Assembly (NCBI RefSeq): GCF_013409045.1
Contig: NZ_JACCBT010000001.1
Span: 7,356,669 to 7,420,668 of the forward strand
Direction: 5' to 3'
DNA from: Actinomadura citrea
GTDB lineage: Bacteria; Actinomycetota; Actinomycetes; Streptosporangiales; Streptosporangiaceae
DNA: 64,000 bases
Position numbers and translations under genes: made by a program. A model generated the notes under the pieces. The model saw only the letters and a list, made by a program, of their open reading frames with translations, was not told the origin of the DNA and ran no database searches. Below, piece by piece: positions 15,508 through 24,821 of the stretch; the first letter of the stretch is position 1, and the number at the start of each line of letters is the position of its first letter.

Positions 15508-17532
15508 GTGAGACCCCTGGAGGCGTCCGATCCCCGCCAGATCGGGCATTACCGAATGCTGGCCCAGCTCGGCCGCGGAGGCATGGGACGGGTACTGCTC
15601 GGCAGCGCGCCGGACGGGCGGCTGGCCGCGGTCAAGCTGGTCGACGAGCAGTTCGTGCACGACGACGGGTTTCGCGGCCGGTTCCGCCGCGAGGTCCGCG
15701 CCTCCCGCCGGGTCGCCGGGGCCTACACCGCGGCGGTGATCGACGCCGACCCCGAGGCGGCCGAGCCCTGGCTGGCCTCGGTGTACGTTCCGGGCCCGTC
15801 GCTGCACGAGGTCGTCGCCGCGACCGGTCCGCCGGCGGCCGGATCGGCGCTCCGGCTCGCCGCCGGCCTCGCCGCCGCGCTGACCGAGGTGCACCGCGCC
15901 GGGCTGGTGCACCGCGACCTGAAGCCGTCCAACGTGCTGCTCACCGAGGACGGCCTGCGCGTGATCGACTTCGGTATCGCGCGGGCCGCCGAGGGCGAGG
16001 ACGGCACCCAGCTCACCCGCACCGGCGCCCTGGTCGGCACGCCCGGCTTCATGTCCCCGGAGCAGGCCCTGGGGCGGGACCTGACCACCGCCAGCGACGT
16101 CTTCTCGCTGGGCTCGACGCTGGTGTACGCCTGCACCGGCCACGGCCCGTTCCACGCGCGGAGCACCCCGCAGACCCTGCAGAACGTGATCCACGCCGAT
16201 CCCGTGCTGGGCGACCTGCCGGACCGGATCCGCGAGATCGTTTCGGCCTGCCTGGCCAAGGACCCGGCCGCACGGCCGGCGCCCGCCGAGCTGCTGCGGT
16301 GGATCGGCGATGTACCGCCGTCCGCGCGGCCCTGGCCGGACGTGGTGCACGATGCGATCGCGCGGCAGGGCACCGAGGTCGCGTGGCTGCTTCAGGCCCC
16401 GCAGGCCCCGGCGCCGCACGTCCCGCCCGCACCGGCGCCTACGCCCACGGCCGTCGCGCCGGCGCCGGACAGGAGGCGGTTCCTGCTGATGGCGGGCGGT
16501 GGCGCCCTCGGCCTCGCCGCGCTCGGCGGCGCCGCCGCCTGGGCACTGCGCGGTGACGGCGAGCCGGCGTCCGGCCGGAAGAGCGTGCCCGGCGGGAGCG
16601 GCGGTACGGACGCGAAGCCGCTGGCGGTCTTGGAAGGCCATGCCGGTTCCGTGCACCACGCGGAGTTCGACCGCGCGGGTGCTCTCCTGGTCACCGCCGG
16701 GGAGGACGGCACCGTACGGCTGTGGGACGCCAAGGCCCGGCGGCCGTCCGGCCAGCCGCTCAAGATCGCCCCCAAGTCGGCCCTCAAGGCCAGGTTCGAC
16801 AGGGCGGGGCGGCTGCTGCTCACCGCCAGCATGGACGGCGGCGTCAAGGTGTGGGACGTGCGGACCCGCCGGCAGATCGGCGCGACCCTCGGCATCCCCA
16901 TGTTCGACTTCAGCGACGATCCGGCCCCGGTGAGCGACGTGGCCTTCAGTCCGGCCGGGGACCGGCTGGCGGCCATCGGCTCCCACCTGAAGGTGTGGGA
17001 CACCGAGTCCCGCAAGGAGGTGAGCGGGCTCACCTTCGACAAGGCGAACATCATGTCGTTCATCGCGTTCAGCGGGGACGGGCGGCTGCTGGCCTTCACC
17101 GAGCGGGATCTGGTGCGGGTGTTGGACGTGAGTTCCCGCAAGGTGGTCGGGCAGCCCCTGCGCGGGCACACCGTCCAGATCACGGAGGCGGTGATGAGCC
17201 CGGACGGCCGGACGCTGGCGACCGGGGGCGCCGACATGACCGTGCGGCTGTGGGACGTTCGGCGTGCGGCTCCGCTCGGTGAGATAGTGCCCGCGAGTGA
17301 CCACGCCCCGCAGGGTCTCGCGTTCAGCGGGGACGGACGGCTGCTGGCCAGCGTGGGCAACGACACCACCGCGCGGCTGTGGGACGTGGCCGGGCGCAAG
17401 GAGGTCGGGAAGCCGATCAGCCTCCCGAGCAAGGCGTCCGCCGTGGCGTTCAGCCCGGACGGGAAGGTCCTCGCCGTCGGCGGCGACGAGAAGGTGTGGC
17501 TCTACGACGTCGCCGGCCGCACCCGCGCCTGA
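15508..17532 (+). CDS. Serine/threonine protein kinase with WD40 beta-propeller
   Basis: 674 aa, GTG start at 15508 six bases after GGGAGG; the frame is open 25 codons further up without support. The cytoplasmic Hanks-type kinase (about 10-270) has the glycine loop LGRGGMGRVLLG, the VAIK-like AAVKLV, the catalytic loop HRDLKPSN (about 137), DFGIA and the activation-segment GTPGFMSPEQ. A Pro/Ala linker leads to one membrane helix (about 325-348). The outer part carries about seven WD40 blades ending in TVRLWDAK, GVKVWDVR, LKVWDTE, TVRLWDVR and similar. The propeller is presumably an extracellular sensor or scaffold. It is followed 22 bp later by a paralogue. Confidence 0.93.
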   Translation: MRPLEASDPRQIGHYRMLAQLGRGGMGRVLLGSAPDGRLAAVKLVDEQFVHDDGFRGRFRREVRASRRVAGAYTAAVIDADPEAAEPWLASVYVPGPSLHEVVAATGPPAAGSALRLAAGLAAALTEVHRAGLVHRDLKPSNVLLTEDGLRVIDFGIARAAEGEDGTQLTRTGALVGTPGFMSPEQALGRDLTTASDVFSLGSTLVYACTGHGPFHARSTPQTLQNVIHADPVLGDLPDRIREIVSACLAKDPAARPAPAELLRWIGDVPPSARPWPDVVHDAIARQGTEVAWLLQAPQAPAPHVPPAPAPTPTAVAPAPDRRRFLLMAGGGALGLAALGGAAAWALRGDGEPASGRKSVPGGSGGTDAKPLAVLEGHAGSVHHAEFDRAGALLVTAGEDGTVRLWDAKARRPSGQPLKIAPKSALKARFDRAGRLLLTASMDGGVKVWDVRTRRQIGATLGIPMFDFSDDPAPVSDVAFSPAGDRLAAIGSHLKVWDTESRKEVSGLTFDKANIMSFIAFSGDGRLLAFTERDLVRVLDVSSRKVVGQPLRGHTVQITEAVMSPDGRTLATGGADMTVRLWDVRRAAPLGEIVPASDHAPQGLAFSGDGRLLASVGNDTTARLWDVAGRKEVGKPISLPSKASAVAFSPDGKVLAVGGDEKVWLYDVAGRTRA

Positions 17533-17554
17533 ACCACCGGTGAGCGAGGTGACC

Positions 17555-19561
17555 ATGCGACCGCTCGCCGCGTCCGACCCGCGGCGGGTCGGGCACTACC
17601 GGATGCTCGGCGAGCTCGGCCGCGGCGGGATGGGCCGGGTGCTGCTGGGGGCCGCGCCCGACGGGCGTCCGGTCGCGGTGAAGCTCCTGCACGCCCGGCT
17701 GACCGGCACCCCCGGCTTCCGGGAGCGGTTCCACGCCGAGGTGGCGGCCACCCGCAGCGTGTCCGGCGCGTACACGGCCGCCGTGCTCGACGCGGACGCC
17801 GACGCGCCGACCCCGTGGCTGGCCTCGGTGTACGTGCCGGGGCCGTCGCTGCGGGACGCGGTCCGGGCGGCCGGGCCGCTGCCGGAGCCGGCCGCGCTGC
17901 GGCTGGCGGCCGGGCTCGCGGCCGCGCTCGTGGAGATCCACCGGGCCGGGCTGGTGCACCGCGACCTCAAGCCGTCCAACGTGCTGCTGGCCGCCGACGG
18001 CCCGAAGGTGATCGACTTCGGGGTCGCGCGGGCGGCCGAGGGCGACGGCCGCCACGGGCAGACCGGCGTGCCGGCCGGAACGCCCGGGTACATGTCGCCG
18101 GAACAGGCCGAGGGAGGGTGGGCGACCGCGGCCGACGACGTCTTCTCGCTGGGGGCGGTGCTGGTGTACGCCTGCACCGGCCGCGGCCCCTTCGACGGGC
18201 CCGGCCCGGCGCAGGCTCTGTACAACGTCGTGCACGCCGAGCCCGACCTGTCCGCCGTACCGGACCGGCTCCGCCCGGCCGTCGCGGCGTGCCTGGCCAA
18301 GGACCCGGCCGGGCGGCCGAACCCCGCCCGGCTGAGGGCGATGCTCGGCGCGGTCGCCCCGGCCGCGCAGCCGTGGCCGCCCGCAGTGCAGCGAATGATC
18401 GACGAGCGGCGGGCCTGGATCGGGTGGGCGCCCGGCCCGGAGCCCGCGGCGACCCTGGTCGACACGCGCCGCCCCCGCTCCGGCCCTTTCACCGTCCTCG
18501 GCTCCCCGCGCGGTGCGCTGGCGGCGTGCGCGGCGGTGGCCACGGCCCTGGTGGTGGCCCTCGTGGTGACGGCCCTGGTGGTGGCGCCTTGGTCGGGGTC
18601 CGCTGCCCGGAGCGACCCCGGGGCGCACCGGTCCACTGCCCCGCCGCCGAGCCGATCGCTGCGCGGGCACACCGCGTCCGTGCGCGACCTGGTGTTCACC
18701 CCGGACGGACGGACGCTGGCCAGCGCCGGTGACGACGCCACGGTGCGGCTCTGGAACGTCGCGGACGGGAAGCAGCGCCGCGCGCCCCTCGACCACCCCG
18801 ACGGCGTCAACGCGCTGGCGATCAGCCACGGCGGCAGCACCCTGTACACCGCGGGCGACGACGGCAGCCTCCGCCTCTTCCCGGTGTCGGGCAAGGGTGA
18901 ACCAGGCGACCTCGACATCGATCTCGGACCCCTGACGTCCCTGGCCCTGAGCCCGGACGACCGCGTCCTGGCCACCAGCAACACGGACCAGTCCGTACGG
19001 CTGTGGGACCTGGACGACGGGAAGGTGGGCCCGCTCCTGGAGACCGGCGCCGGCAACGTGCAGGCCCTGGCGTTCGCCCCGGACAGCCGGATGCTGGCGA
19101 TCGGCACGACCGGTACCGAGGAGGATCCCGGCACCGGGAACACCCGCGGAGTGACGCAGCTGTGGGAGGTGTACGACCGCAAGAAGCTCAGCGGGGACCT
19201 GTCCGGGCACGACTCATGGACGGAGGACGTGGCGTTCAGCCCCGACGGGCAGACACTGGCGACGGCGGGCGGTGAGACAGTCCGTCTGTGGGACGTGGCC
19301 AGGAGCCTGCAGAAGGGCACTCCGTTCCAGTGCGACAGCCGCTGCCACACGGCGGTGTTCAGCCCGGACGGCCGCATCCTCGCGGCCGGGGGCTCGGAAG
19401 GGACCGTCCGGCTGTGGGACGTGACCCGCCACCGGCAGCTCGGCCCGACGCTCACCGGGCACGACGGCGCCGTCCTCAGCGTGCGCTTCAGCCCGGACGG
19501 CCATACTCTCGCCACCGGCGGCCAGGACGGCACCATCCGCCTGTGGAAGGTGCCCACGTAG
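17555..19561 (+). CDS. Second serine/threonine kinase with WD40 beta-propeller
   Basis: 668 aa from ATG 17555, five bases after GAGG; a GTG at 17540 is a weaker alternative. Same plan as the preceding gene: kinase domain with LGRGGMGRVLLG, HRDLKPSN (about 134), DFGVA and GTPGYMSPEQ; membrane helix at about 322-345 (ALVVALVVTALVVAPW); then seven WD40 blades with repeated FSPDG...LATGG..GTIRLW motifs. The gene pair is most likely one transcript. The kinase halves are closer to each other than the propellers, consistent with tandem duplication and divergence of the sensor. Confidence 0.93.
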   Translation: MRPLAASDPRRVGHYRMLGELGRGGMGRVLLGAAPDGRPVAVKLLHARLTGTPGFRERFHAEVAATRSVSGAYTAAVLDADADAPTPWLASVYVPGPSLRDAVRAAGPLPEPAALRLAAGLAAALVEIHRAGLVHRDLKPSNVLLAADGPKVIDFGVARAAEGDGRHGQTGVPAGTPGYMSPEQAEGGWATAADDVFSLGAVLVYACTGRGPFDGPGPAQALYNVVHAEPDLSAVPDRLRPAVAACLAKDPAGRPNPARLRAMLGAVAPAAQPWPPAVQRMIDERRAWIGWAPGPEPAATLVDTRRPRSGPFTVLGSPRGALAACAAVATALVVALVVTALVVAPWSGSAARSDPGAHRSTAPPPSRSLRGHTASVRDLVFTPDGRTLASAGDDATVRLWNVADGKQRRAPLDHPDGVNALAISHGGSTLYTAGDDGSLRLFPVSGKGEPGDLDIDLGPLTSLALSPDDRVLATSNTDQSVRLWDLDDGKVGPLLETGAGNVQALAFAPDSRMLAIGTTGTEEDPGTGNTRGVTQLWEVYDRKKLSGDLSGHDSWTEDVAFSPDGQTLATAGGETVRLWDVARSLQKGTPFQCDSRCHTAVFSPDGRILAAGGSEGTVRLWDVTRHRQLGPTLTGHDGAVLSVRFSPDGHTLATGGQDGTIRLWKVPT

Positions 19562-19588
19562 GCACGCGAGCCGACCGTGTCAGGTGTC

Positions 19589-19632
19589 GCGGCGTGCCGG
19601 CGTCACGACCCCCATGACGCCAGGCACGCCGC
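19589..19632. terminator. Long bidirectional hairpin between convergent genes
   Basis: The 17-base left arm (19589-19605, beginning GCGGCGTGCC) pairs with 19615-19632 (ending GGCACGCCGC) with a single bulged A at 19622 and a 9-nt loop. It sits between the end of the second kinase gene and the end of the leftward HATPase gene and can serve both. Confidence 0.8.
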
Positions 19633-19657
19633 GAACAGTTGGTATTCGACGGAAAGG

Positions 19658-20086
19658 TCACGGTTGGATGCGTGACCAGACCCACTTACCGCCGGCCGGG
19701 TCGGCGGTGACGCCGCACTTGCTCGACAGCGCCTGGACGATGTGGAGGCCCCAGCCGCCGTTGTCATCGAACGCCTTCGCGGAGAGGTCCAGGTCTTCGA
19801 GGGTGAGCTCCTTCATCGGCTTGGACTGAGGGAGGGCGTAGTCCGCGTCCCATACGGCGATGACGATGCCGTGCGCGACCCGGCTGAGCTGCAGGCGGAT
19901 CTCCTGGTGCGGCGTCTGGCGCGCCGCGTTGGTGACGAGCTCCGAGACGACGAGAAGCGCATTGTCGAGAATGTGGAAATAGGTCCAATTGCGGATTCTT
20001 GCGTCCACAAGCGTACGCGCCAGCCCCACTGCGGACGGTGTGCCCATAAGGGGCAAAAGCAGATCCCCGGTCGCCGCCATCACCAT
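19658..20086 (-). CDS. Anti-sigma-factor-like ATP-binding protein (HATPase_c)
   Basis: 142 aa from ATG 20086, seven bases after AAGGG; a TTG at 20125 is less likely. The GHKL ATPase signature is visible as the N-box VVSELVTNAARQT and the G-boxes VWDAD and GGWGLHIV. Single-domain proteins of this RsbW/SpoIIAB-like type are abundant in actinomycetes and usually inhibit sigma factors or partner with XRE/DUF397 pairs, as here: an XRE gene lies divergently 100 bp away. Start choice affects only the first residues. Confidence 0.85.
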   Translation of the reverse strand: MVMAATGDLLLPLMGTPSAVGLARTLVDARIRNWTYFHILDNALLVVSELVTNAARQTPHQEIRLQLSRVAHGIVIAVWDADYALPQSKPMKELTLEDLDLSAKAFDDNGGWGLHIVQALSSKCGVTADPAGGKWVWSRIQP

Positions 20087-20185
20087 CGCCTCACCCTTGC
20101 CCGAGATTCCGAATTCATATGGCAAGGATCACCGGCACGTTCTACGGTTTCATTGTTAACGGGAGAAGTGAAAACAGGAGGAACG

Positions 20186-21001
20186 ATGCCGATCGTCCGG
20201 GACCCTCTCGATCCCAAGATCTCCATGTGGCACTTTCTGGCCTTCTGCATGCGCTTCTTCAGGGAGAAGATGGGGCTGTCGCTGACCCAGTGTGGCGAGA
20301 TCATCGGTGTGGCTCGCTCGACTGTTTCCAATCTGGAGGCCGGACGGCGGCGCCCGCAGGATGATCAAATGCGGCTGCTCGACCATGCGTACGGGACCGG
20401 AATGCTTTTTCAGGTTCTTCTTTGGTTTGCCCGAATGGCGCATGATCCAGACTGGGCCCGCCAAATCGACAAGTACGAGGAGGAAGCCGTCTCGATCAAG
20501 ACCTACCACGGACAGGTCGTCCCGCTTGCACTACAGACCGACGACTACACCTGGGCGTACGTCAAGGCGAGCAGATTCAAAGACCTGGACGCGATCATGG
20601 CGGTCCGCATCGCAAAGAAGAAGGCGTACTGGGAGAAGGGTGACTCGCTACTCACCTGGACAGTGATCGACGAGGGGGTCCTGGCTCGCCCGGTGGGCGG
20701 GGTAGAGGTCATGAAGAGGCAACTGGAACACCTGCTGAAGATCGCTGAACTGCCCCACGTGAGCTTGCGGGTCATCCCCTTCTCTTCAGGGGAGTACATG
20801 GGCGTTGACGGGTCTATGCAGATCATCGGCCTTGAGGACCGAGACGTCGCGTACTCCGCCGCTCAGAACGGCGGACGGTTGATCGAATCTCCTCGCGAGG
20901 TTCGAGAGCTGTCCGTTATGTTCGATCGCATCGGAGTGAAGGCTGCTTCCGAGGAAGCCTCCCAAGAGATCATCAAGCGGTACTTGGAGCACTACGAATG
21001 A
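20186..21001 (+). CDS. XRE-family helix-turn-helix regulator with DUF5753 domain
   Basis: 271 aa from ATG 20186 four bases after AGGAGGA; the frame extends upstream in antisense to the HATPase gene without meaning. Residues 20-70 form the HTH (GLSLTQCGEIIGVARSTVSNLEAGRRRP). The rest is the DUF5753 ligand-like domain (VPLALQTDDYTWAYV, VIPFSSGEYMGVDGSMQII, ending near EIIKRYLEHYE). This is the Streptomyces BldB/WhiJ-type module, which couples with a DUF397 gene downstream and affects development. Its stop overlaps the DUF397 start (ATGA). Confidence 0.92.
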   Translation: MPIVRDPLDPKISMWHFLAFCMRFFREKMGLSLTQCGEIIGVARSTVSNLEAGRRRPQDDQMRLLDHAYGTGMLFQVLLWFARMAHDPDWARQIDKYEEEAVSIKTYHGQVVPLALQTDDYTWAYVKASRFKDLDAIMAVRIAKKKAYWEKGDSLLTWTVIDEGVLARPVGGVEVMKRQLEHLLKIAELPHVSLRVIPFSSGEYMGVDGSMQIIGLEDRDVAYSAAQNGGRLIESPREVRELSVMFDRIGVKAASEEASQEIIKRYLEHYE

Positions 21002-21192
21002 TCGTGAAGTGGCGCAAGAGCACGTACACCGGTGGAGCAAACGACAATCAGTGCGTTGAACTGGGACGACTTGCCCCAGGGGTCGGAATCGGCCTGCGGG
21101 ACTCGAAGGACCCGGACGGAGGCCGCCTCACCCTCTCCCCCGCCCAGTTCGCCCACCTGATCGAGCAGATCAAGCGGGACCCGGCCTGCTGA
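20998..21192 (+). CDS. DUF397 small protein
   Basis: 64 aa. The domain is recognised by the start VKWRKSTYTGG.N.QCVE, the VGLRDSKDPDGG core and the end LTLSPAQFAHLIEQIK. DUF397 proteins act with the preceding XRE/DUF5753 regulator, to which this gene is translationally coupled by ATGA at 20998-21001. The pair behaves as a toxin-antitoxin-like or developmental regulatory module in streptomycetes; partner specificity here is inferred from adjacency. Confidence 0.93.
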   Translation: MIVKWRKSTYTGGANDNQCVELGRLAPGVGIGLRDSKDPDGGRLTLSPAQFAHLIEQIKRDPAC

Positions 21193-21277
21193 CCGCCCTC
21201 CCACCCGACTCGTTCCCCACACGCCGGGCCAGTCCCGAGATCCGACGACGGACGCCGTGGTGTTCCTCGGTGAAAGG

Positions 21278-21296
21278 CCGCTCTTGATTCGAGCGG
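21278..21296. terminator. Small hairpin between convergent genes
   Basis: CCGCTC (21278-21283) and GAGCGG (21291-21296) pair around TTGATTC, directly before the stop codon of the leftward gene. It could stop transcripts from the DUF397 side. Confidence 0.45.
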
Positions 21297-22739
21297 TCAC
21301 TCGTCCGTGCGCCGTACGGTGAGAGCCTCCTCGTGCAGGGTGAAGGAGTGCACCACGTCCTGCTCGATGATCGCTTGCGGGCGGTGGGGGCCGTCGAAAG
21401 CGGTGGTGTCGAGGCGGAACCGGCCAGTGTTGCCGATCTTCAGCGTGCGCAGCTTCCAGGGTTCGTCCGGGGCGGCTTCAGCGTGGAGCGGCACGGCCAG
21501 GTTGAGGACGCTGGATGCCTCTCGCTCCTTGCCGTACCGGGTGTGCGCCGCGGTATAGGAGGCTAACCGCAGTTCGGCCTGCGAAGGCAGCTCCAGGCTT
21601 GACTCGCCCCCCTGCCTCGAAGGCCGTGGCCGTTGTTGTGCCAGGGCCGCGAGCCACGACCGGGTGCTCTCACCGATGTGCGGATCGTCGGCGGGTCCCC
21701 CCAACCATCGCCAGAGCCAGTGCTGAAGTGCAGGACCAGCGCGGTCCAGCCACTCCTCGACCAGTCGACGAAACGCCTCCTCACGGCGTTCAGCGCCGCT
21801 GCGGCGGCCCGCGGCCAGGATCTGGGTGCCCGCCCCGGCGAACACCCGGCACAACGGCGCAATCGGCACCGCGCCGACCTCGCCGACGTAGCGCACCATA
21901 CGGAACTCCCACATGATGCCGCGCAGCAGCATCGCCGCCGCCAGCGCCGCACCGTCCAACGGCTCTGGCCGTCGCAACGGAGCGGGGCGCGCAGGGTGCT
22001 CGCCGTTCGGCGGAGTCCTACGGTCGGCGGTCAGCCCGGCGCCCGACAGATGCCAGTACGAATCGTCGCAGTACACCGAGCCGCTCTTCGCACCGATGAG
22101 ACCGTCGCCGAAGCCGACAACGATCCCGTCAGGCCCTGCGCACACAGTGACCGGGGACCTGTCGCCGGAGTCGAAACGCGCCTCGGTGACATCGTCCAAC
22201 CACATCTCCAGCTCAGCCGGGTCGACGTCATCGGAGCCGACGGGGAACCGCCGCCCGGCCACGACCTCCACGAAGCCGACCAGCCTGTCACCGGCCCGTT
22301 CCACCTGAAAGGTCCGCACCTGCGCGCCGGTCAGGTCATAGTCGGCGGCAAGTCCCGCCGCCAAGTCCGCGGTCAGCGGGACCCGCCGCGGCCTCACCAC
22401 ACCCCGGTAGTCCCGGCCGGGCACGGCCTCCGGCGTCGGCAGCGGCTCCAGCCGATGCCCGGTCAAACCGGCCGACCGCACCATCCACGCCCGTCGTTCC
22501 GCCCCGAAGCCCGCCATCCAAGTCAGCGCGGCCCGCGCCCGCCGCTCACGGCCCCCTCGGGTAGGGGCCACCGCGACACCGAACAGCGCGAAGGTGTTGT
22601 TGTCCCACACATCCGAAATCCAGCGGACCGCTTCCCGGTCGAACTTCCGGCCGTCAGTGGCCACCGCCTCGATCTGCACCATCGAACGGTCCAGCAACGC
22701 GCCGAACGCGGCCGCAGCCCCCGGCTCTCGCCGCTTCAT
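21297..22739 (-). CDS. Large protein of unknown function next to RecQ
   Basis: 480 aa from ATG 22739 with GGTGGAGGGG just upstream; the frame is open beyond the start only as antisense to recQ. No signal peptide, membrane helix or known motif is evident. It contains a central VRYVGEVGAVPIAPLCRVFAGAG segment, a Trp-rich ALQHWLWRWLGGPADDP and an acidic beta-rich C-terminal part (LKIGNTGRFRLDTTAFDGPH). The gene lies 92 bp downstream of recQ in the same direction and may be co-transcribed. I do not recognise the family. Confidence 0.75.
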   Translation of the reverse strand: MKRREPGAAAAFGALLDRSMVQIEAVATDGRKFDREAVRWISDVWDNNTFALFGVAVAPTRGGRERRARAALTWMAGFGAERRAWMVRSAGLTGHRLEPLPTPEAVPGRDYRGVVRPRRVPLTADLAAGLAADYDLTGAQVRTFQVERAGDRLVGFVEVVAGRRFPVGSDDVDPAELEMWLDDVTEARFDSGDRSPVTVCAGPDGIVVGFGDGLIGAKSGSVYCDDSYWHLSGAGLTADRRTPPNGEHPARPAPLRRPEPLDGAALAAAMLLRGIMWEFRMVRYVGEVGAVPIAPLCRVFAGAGTQILAAGRRSGAERREEAFRRLVEEWLDRAGPALQHWLWRWLGGPADDPHIGESTRSWLAALAQQRPRPSRQGGESSLELPSQAELRLASYTAAHTRYGKEREASSVLNLAVPLHAEAAPDEPWKLRTLKIGNTGRFRLDTTAFDGPHRPQAIIEQDVVHSFTLHEEALTVRRTDE

Positions 22740-22831
22740 GCCCCTCCACCTGAGCGCTGATCCTCCTGGGGAGGAACCATCGCATGTAAGCCCACACCGC
22801 CGCACGCACCCAGCGCCCCCGGCACGAACCC

Positions 22832-24616
22832 CTAGGACACGCCGGTGGTGGTCTTCTTGCTGGCTGCGGCGGCCTTGTCTCGGCGTATTCGGGGTCCCCG
22901 TCCGCGTCGTGCTGGTGGACGGGCCGCGTCGGGGTGGAAAGTCAGGAGGTCGTTGTCGCGTTGGATCGCCTCTAGGGACAGCGTGCGGTAGCCGGCCTCC
23001 TCGAAGAGGACGGTGATCCGGTCGGGTTCCACCCGCATGACCGTTCCGGTTCCCCACGCGGCGTGCTGCACCTCGGAGTGCAGAGGGAACGGGGCTCCGT
23101 CGGCATGGTCTGGTGGTGCGGCCGTTTCGTCGGCGTGGTCTGGCGACCAGGCTGTCCCGGTTTGGCAGACGTCGCAGTGGCCGCATGGGCCCGGGTAGGG
23201 CTCGCCCAGGTATTCCAGCAGGAAACGGCGACGGCAATCCGTCGTCTCCGCGTAGGCGCGCATCATGTCGATGCGTGAGTCGTCGACGCGGCGGCGGTTC
23301 TCGTCGAGTTCCGTGGCGCGTGCGACGGCCTCCTCGGGCGGTGGCCCCTCCTGGACGTATCGCAGATCTCCCCGGCCGGTCGTCTCCACGGCTCCGGTCT
23401 GCTCCAGCAGATTCACCAGGCTGGTGAGCTTGGATGCGCCGACGCCGAGGGTGGTGCGCATCTCGCTCGCCGGAACAGTGCCACCGTGGGCCTGGAGGAG
23501 CGTCGCGGTCTGGAGCATTTTCTCTTCGTCCGGCTTACCTGCGGCGAAGAAGCGGCGCAGTCCGAGGTCCTGCGACCGGTAGAACAGGACGGCGGCCGCG
23601 GGCTCCCCGTCCCGCCCGGCACGGCCGATCTCCTGGTAGTACGACTCCGGGGACTCCGGCGGGGCGGCGTGCAGCACGTAGCGGACGTCGGCCTTGTCGA
23701 TTCCCATGCCGAACGCCGAGGTGGCCACCACGACATCGAGCTCGTCGCCCTGGAACGCCTCGTGCACCCGGTGACGGTCGGCCGCCTTCATCCCGGCGTG
23801 ATAGGCGGCCGCACGCAGCCCCGCCGCGGCCAGCTCCTCGCCGTAGGCCTCGGCGTCGCGCCGGGTGGCGACGTAGACGAGGCCCAGCCCCTTTCGACCG
23901 GCGGCGTCCTCGACCAGCGCCCGCCTCTTGTCCGCCTCCTCGTGGAACCGCCGTACCTCCAGGGACAGGTTGGGCCGGTCGAAACCGCGGACGATCTGCC
24001 GTGCCTCGCCGAGCCCGAGCGTCGCGAGGATGTCATCGCGTACCGGCGGCGAGGCGGTCGCGGTCAGCGCGATCACCGGGGGATGCCCGAGGCGCTCGAT
24101 CACCCGGCCGAGCCGCTGGTAGTCCGGCCGGAAGTCGTGGCCCCACGAGGAGACGCAGTGCGCCTCGTCGACGGCGACCAGCGAGGGGCGCACGGCGGCG
24201 AGCCGCTCCACGACCGACGGCTTGGCCAGCTGCTCGGGTGAGAGAAAGATGTACTCCGCTCTGCCCGCCCGGATCTGGTCCATGGCGTCCTCGCTCGCGC
24301 CGTCGGACTGCGCGGAGTTGACCATCACGGCGCCGCCGGCGTCGCGACCGGCGAGCGCGACCATCTGATCCCGTTGCAGGGCGATCAGGGGCGAGATCAC
24401 CACGGTCGGCCCGGGAAGCAGTTGGGCGGGGACCTGGTAGACGGCGGACTTGCCGCCGCCGGTCGGCATGACCAGCAGCACGTCACGGCCCCGCAGCAGG
24501 TGCTCCATCGCCTCGCCCTGGCCCGGGCGCAGGTCCGGCCAGCCGAAGACCTCCCTGGCCACCCGGCGCAACCGGCGACGCCTGCCCAGCCGGCCCCAGA
24601 CAACCCGCTTGCCCAT
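22832..24616 (-). CDS. recQ: RecQ-family ATP-dependent DNA helicase
   Basis: 594 aa from ATG 24616 five bases after AAGGAGGA. Superfamily 2 motifs: Q-like region LRPGQGEAMEHLLRGRD, Walker A MPTGGGKS (about 50-57), DEAH in VDEAHCVSSWGHDFRPDY, TATA in ALTATASPP, and motif VI QEIGRAGRDGEPA. The zinc-binding Cys cluster CRRRFLLEYLG...CGHCDVC follows, and the C-terminal tail is basic with no HRDC domain. RecQ unwinds 3'-5' at forks and recombination intermediates. An unusual feature is the KOW-like VQHAAWGTGTVMRVEPDRIT segment near the end, typical of actinobacterial RecQ. Confidence 0.93.
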   Translation of the reverse strand: MGKRVVWGRLGRRRRLRRVAREVFGWPDLRPGQGEAMEHLLRGRDVLLVMPTGGGKSAVYQVPAQLLPGPTVVISPLIALQRDQMVALAGRDAGGAVMVNSAQSDGASEDAMDQIRAGRAEYIFLSPEQLAKPSVVERLAAVRPSLVAVDEAHCVSSWGHDFRPDYQRLGRVIERLGHPPVIALTATASPPVRDDILATLGLGEARQIVRGFDRPNLSLEVRRFHEEADKRRALVEDAAGRKGLGLVYVATRRDAEAYGEELAAAGLRAAAYHAGMKAADRHRVHEAFQGDELDVVVATSAFGMGIDKADVRYVLHAAPPESPESYYQEIGRAGRDGEPAAAVLFYRSQDLGLRRFFAAGKPDEEKMLQTATLLQAHGGTVPASEMRTTLGVGASKLTSLVNLLEQTGAVETTGRGDLRYVQEGPPPEEAVARATELDENRRRVDDSRIDMMRAYAETTDCRRRFLLEYLGEPYPGPCGHCDVCQTGTAWSPDHADETAAPPDHADGAPFPLHSEVQHAAWGTGTVMRVEPDRITVLFEEAGYRTLSLEAIQRDNDLLTFHPDAARPPARRGRGPRIRRDKAAAASKKTTTGVS

Positions 24617-24821
24617 CCAGTCCTCCTTGCGCAGTGTCCCCGCCGCCGAGTTTCGAGGAGCGTGTGTCGGCGCGGCGCCGACCGTCCTCCCTCGCCGGAA
24701 GCGACGAAACACGCGGATCTCTCCCTCAGGAACGCTCTGCGGAAACCTCCGGCGGCATTGGGCTGCGGAAACGTCCGTCGGCCACCCGCAGGCGGGCCCG
24801 CTACGAGGTCGGCGGCGGTCG

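Noticed and set aside
16480..16550. A twin-arginine-like segment (RRRFLLMAGG) in the first kinase
   Set aside because: It is internal, after the kinase domain, and best explained as the positive-inside flank of the membrane helix.
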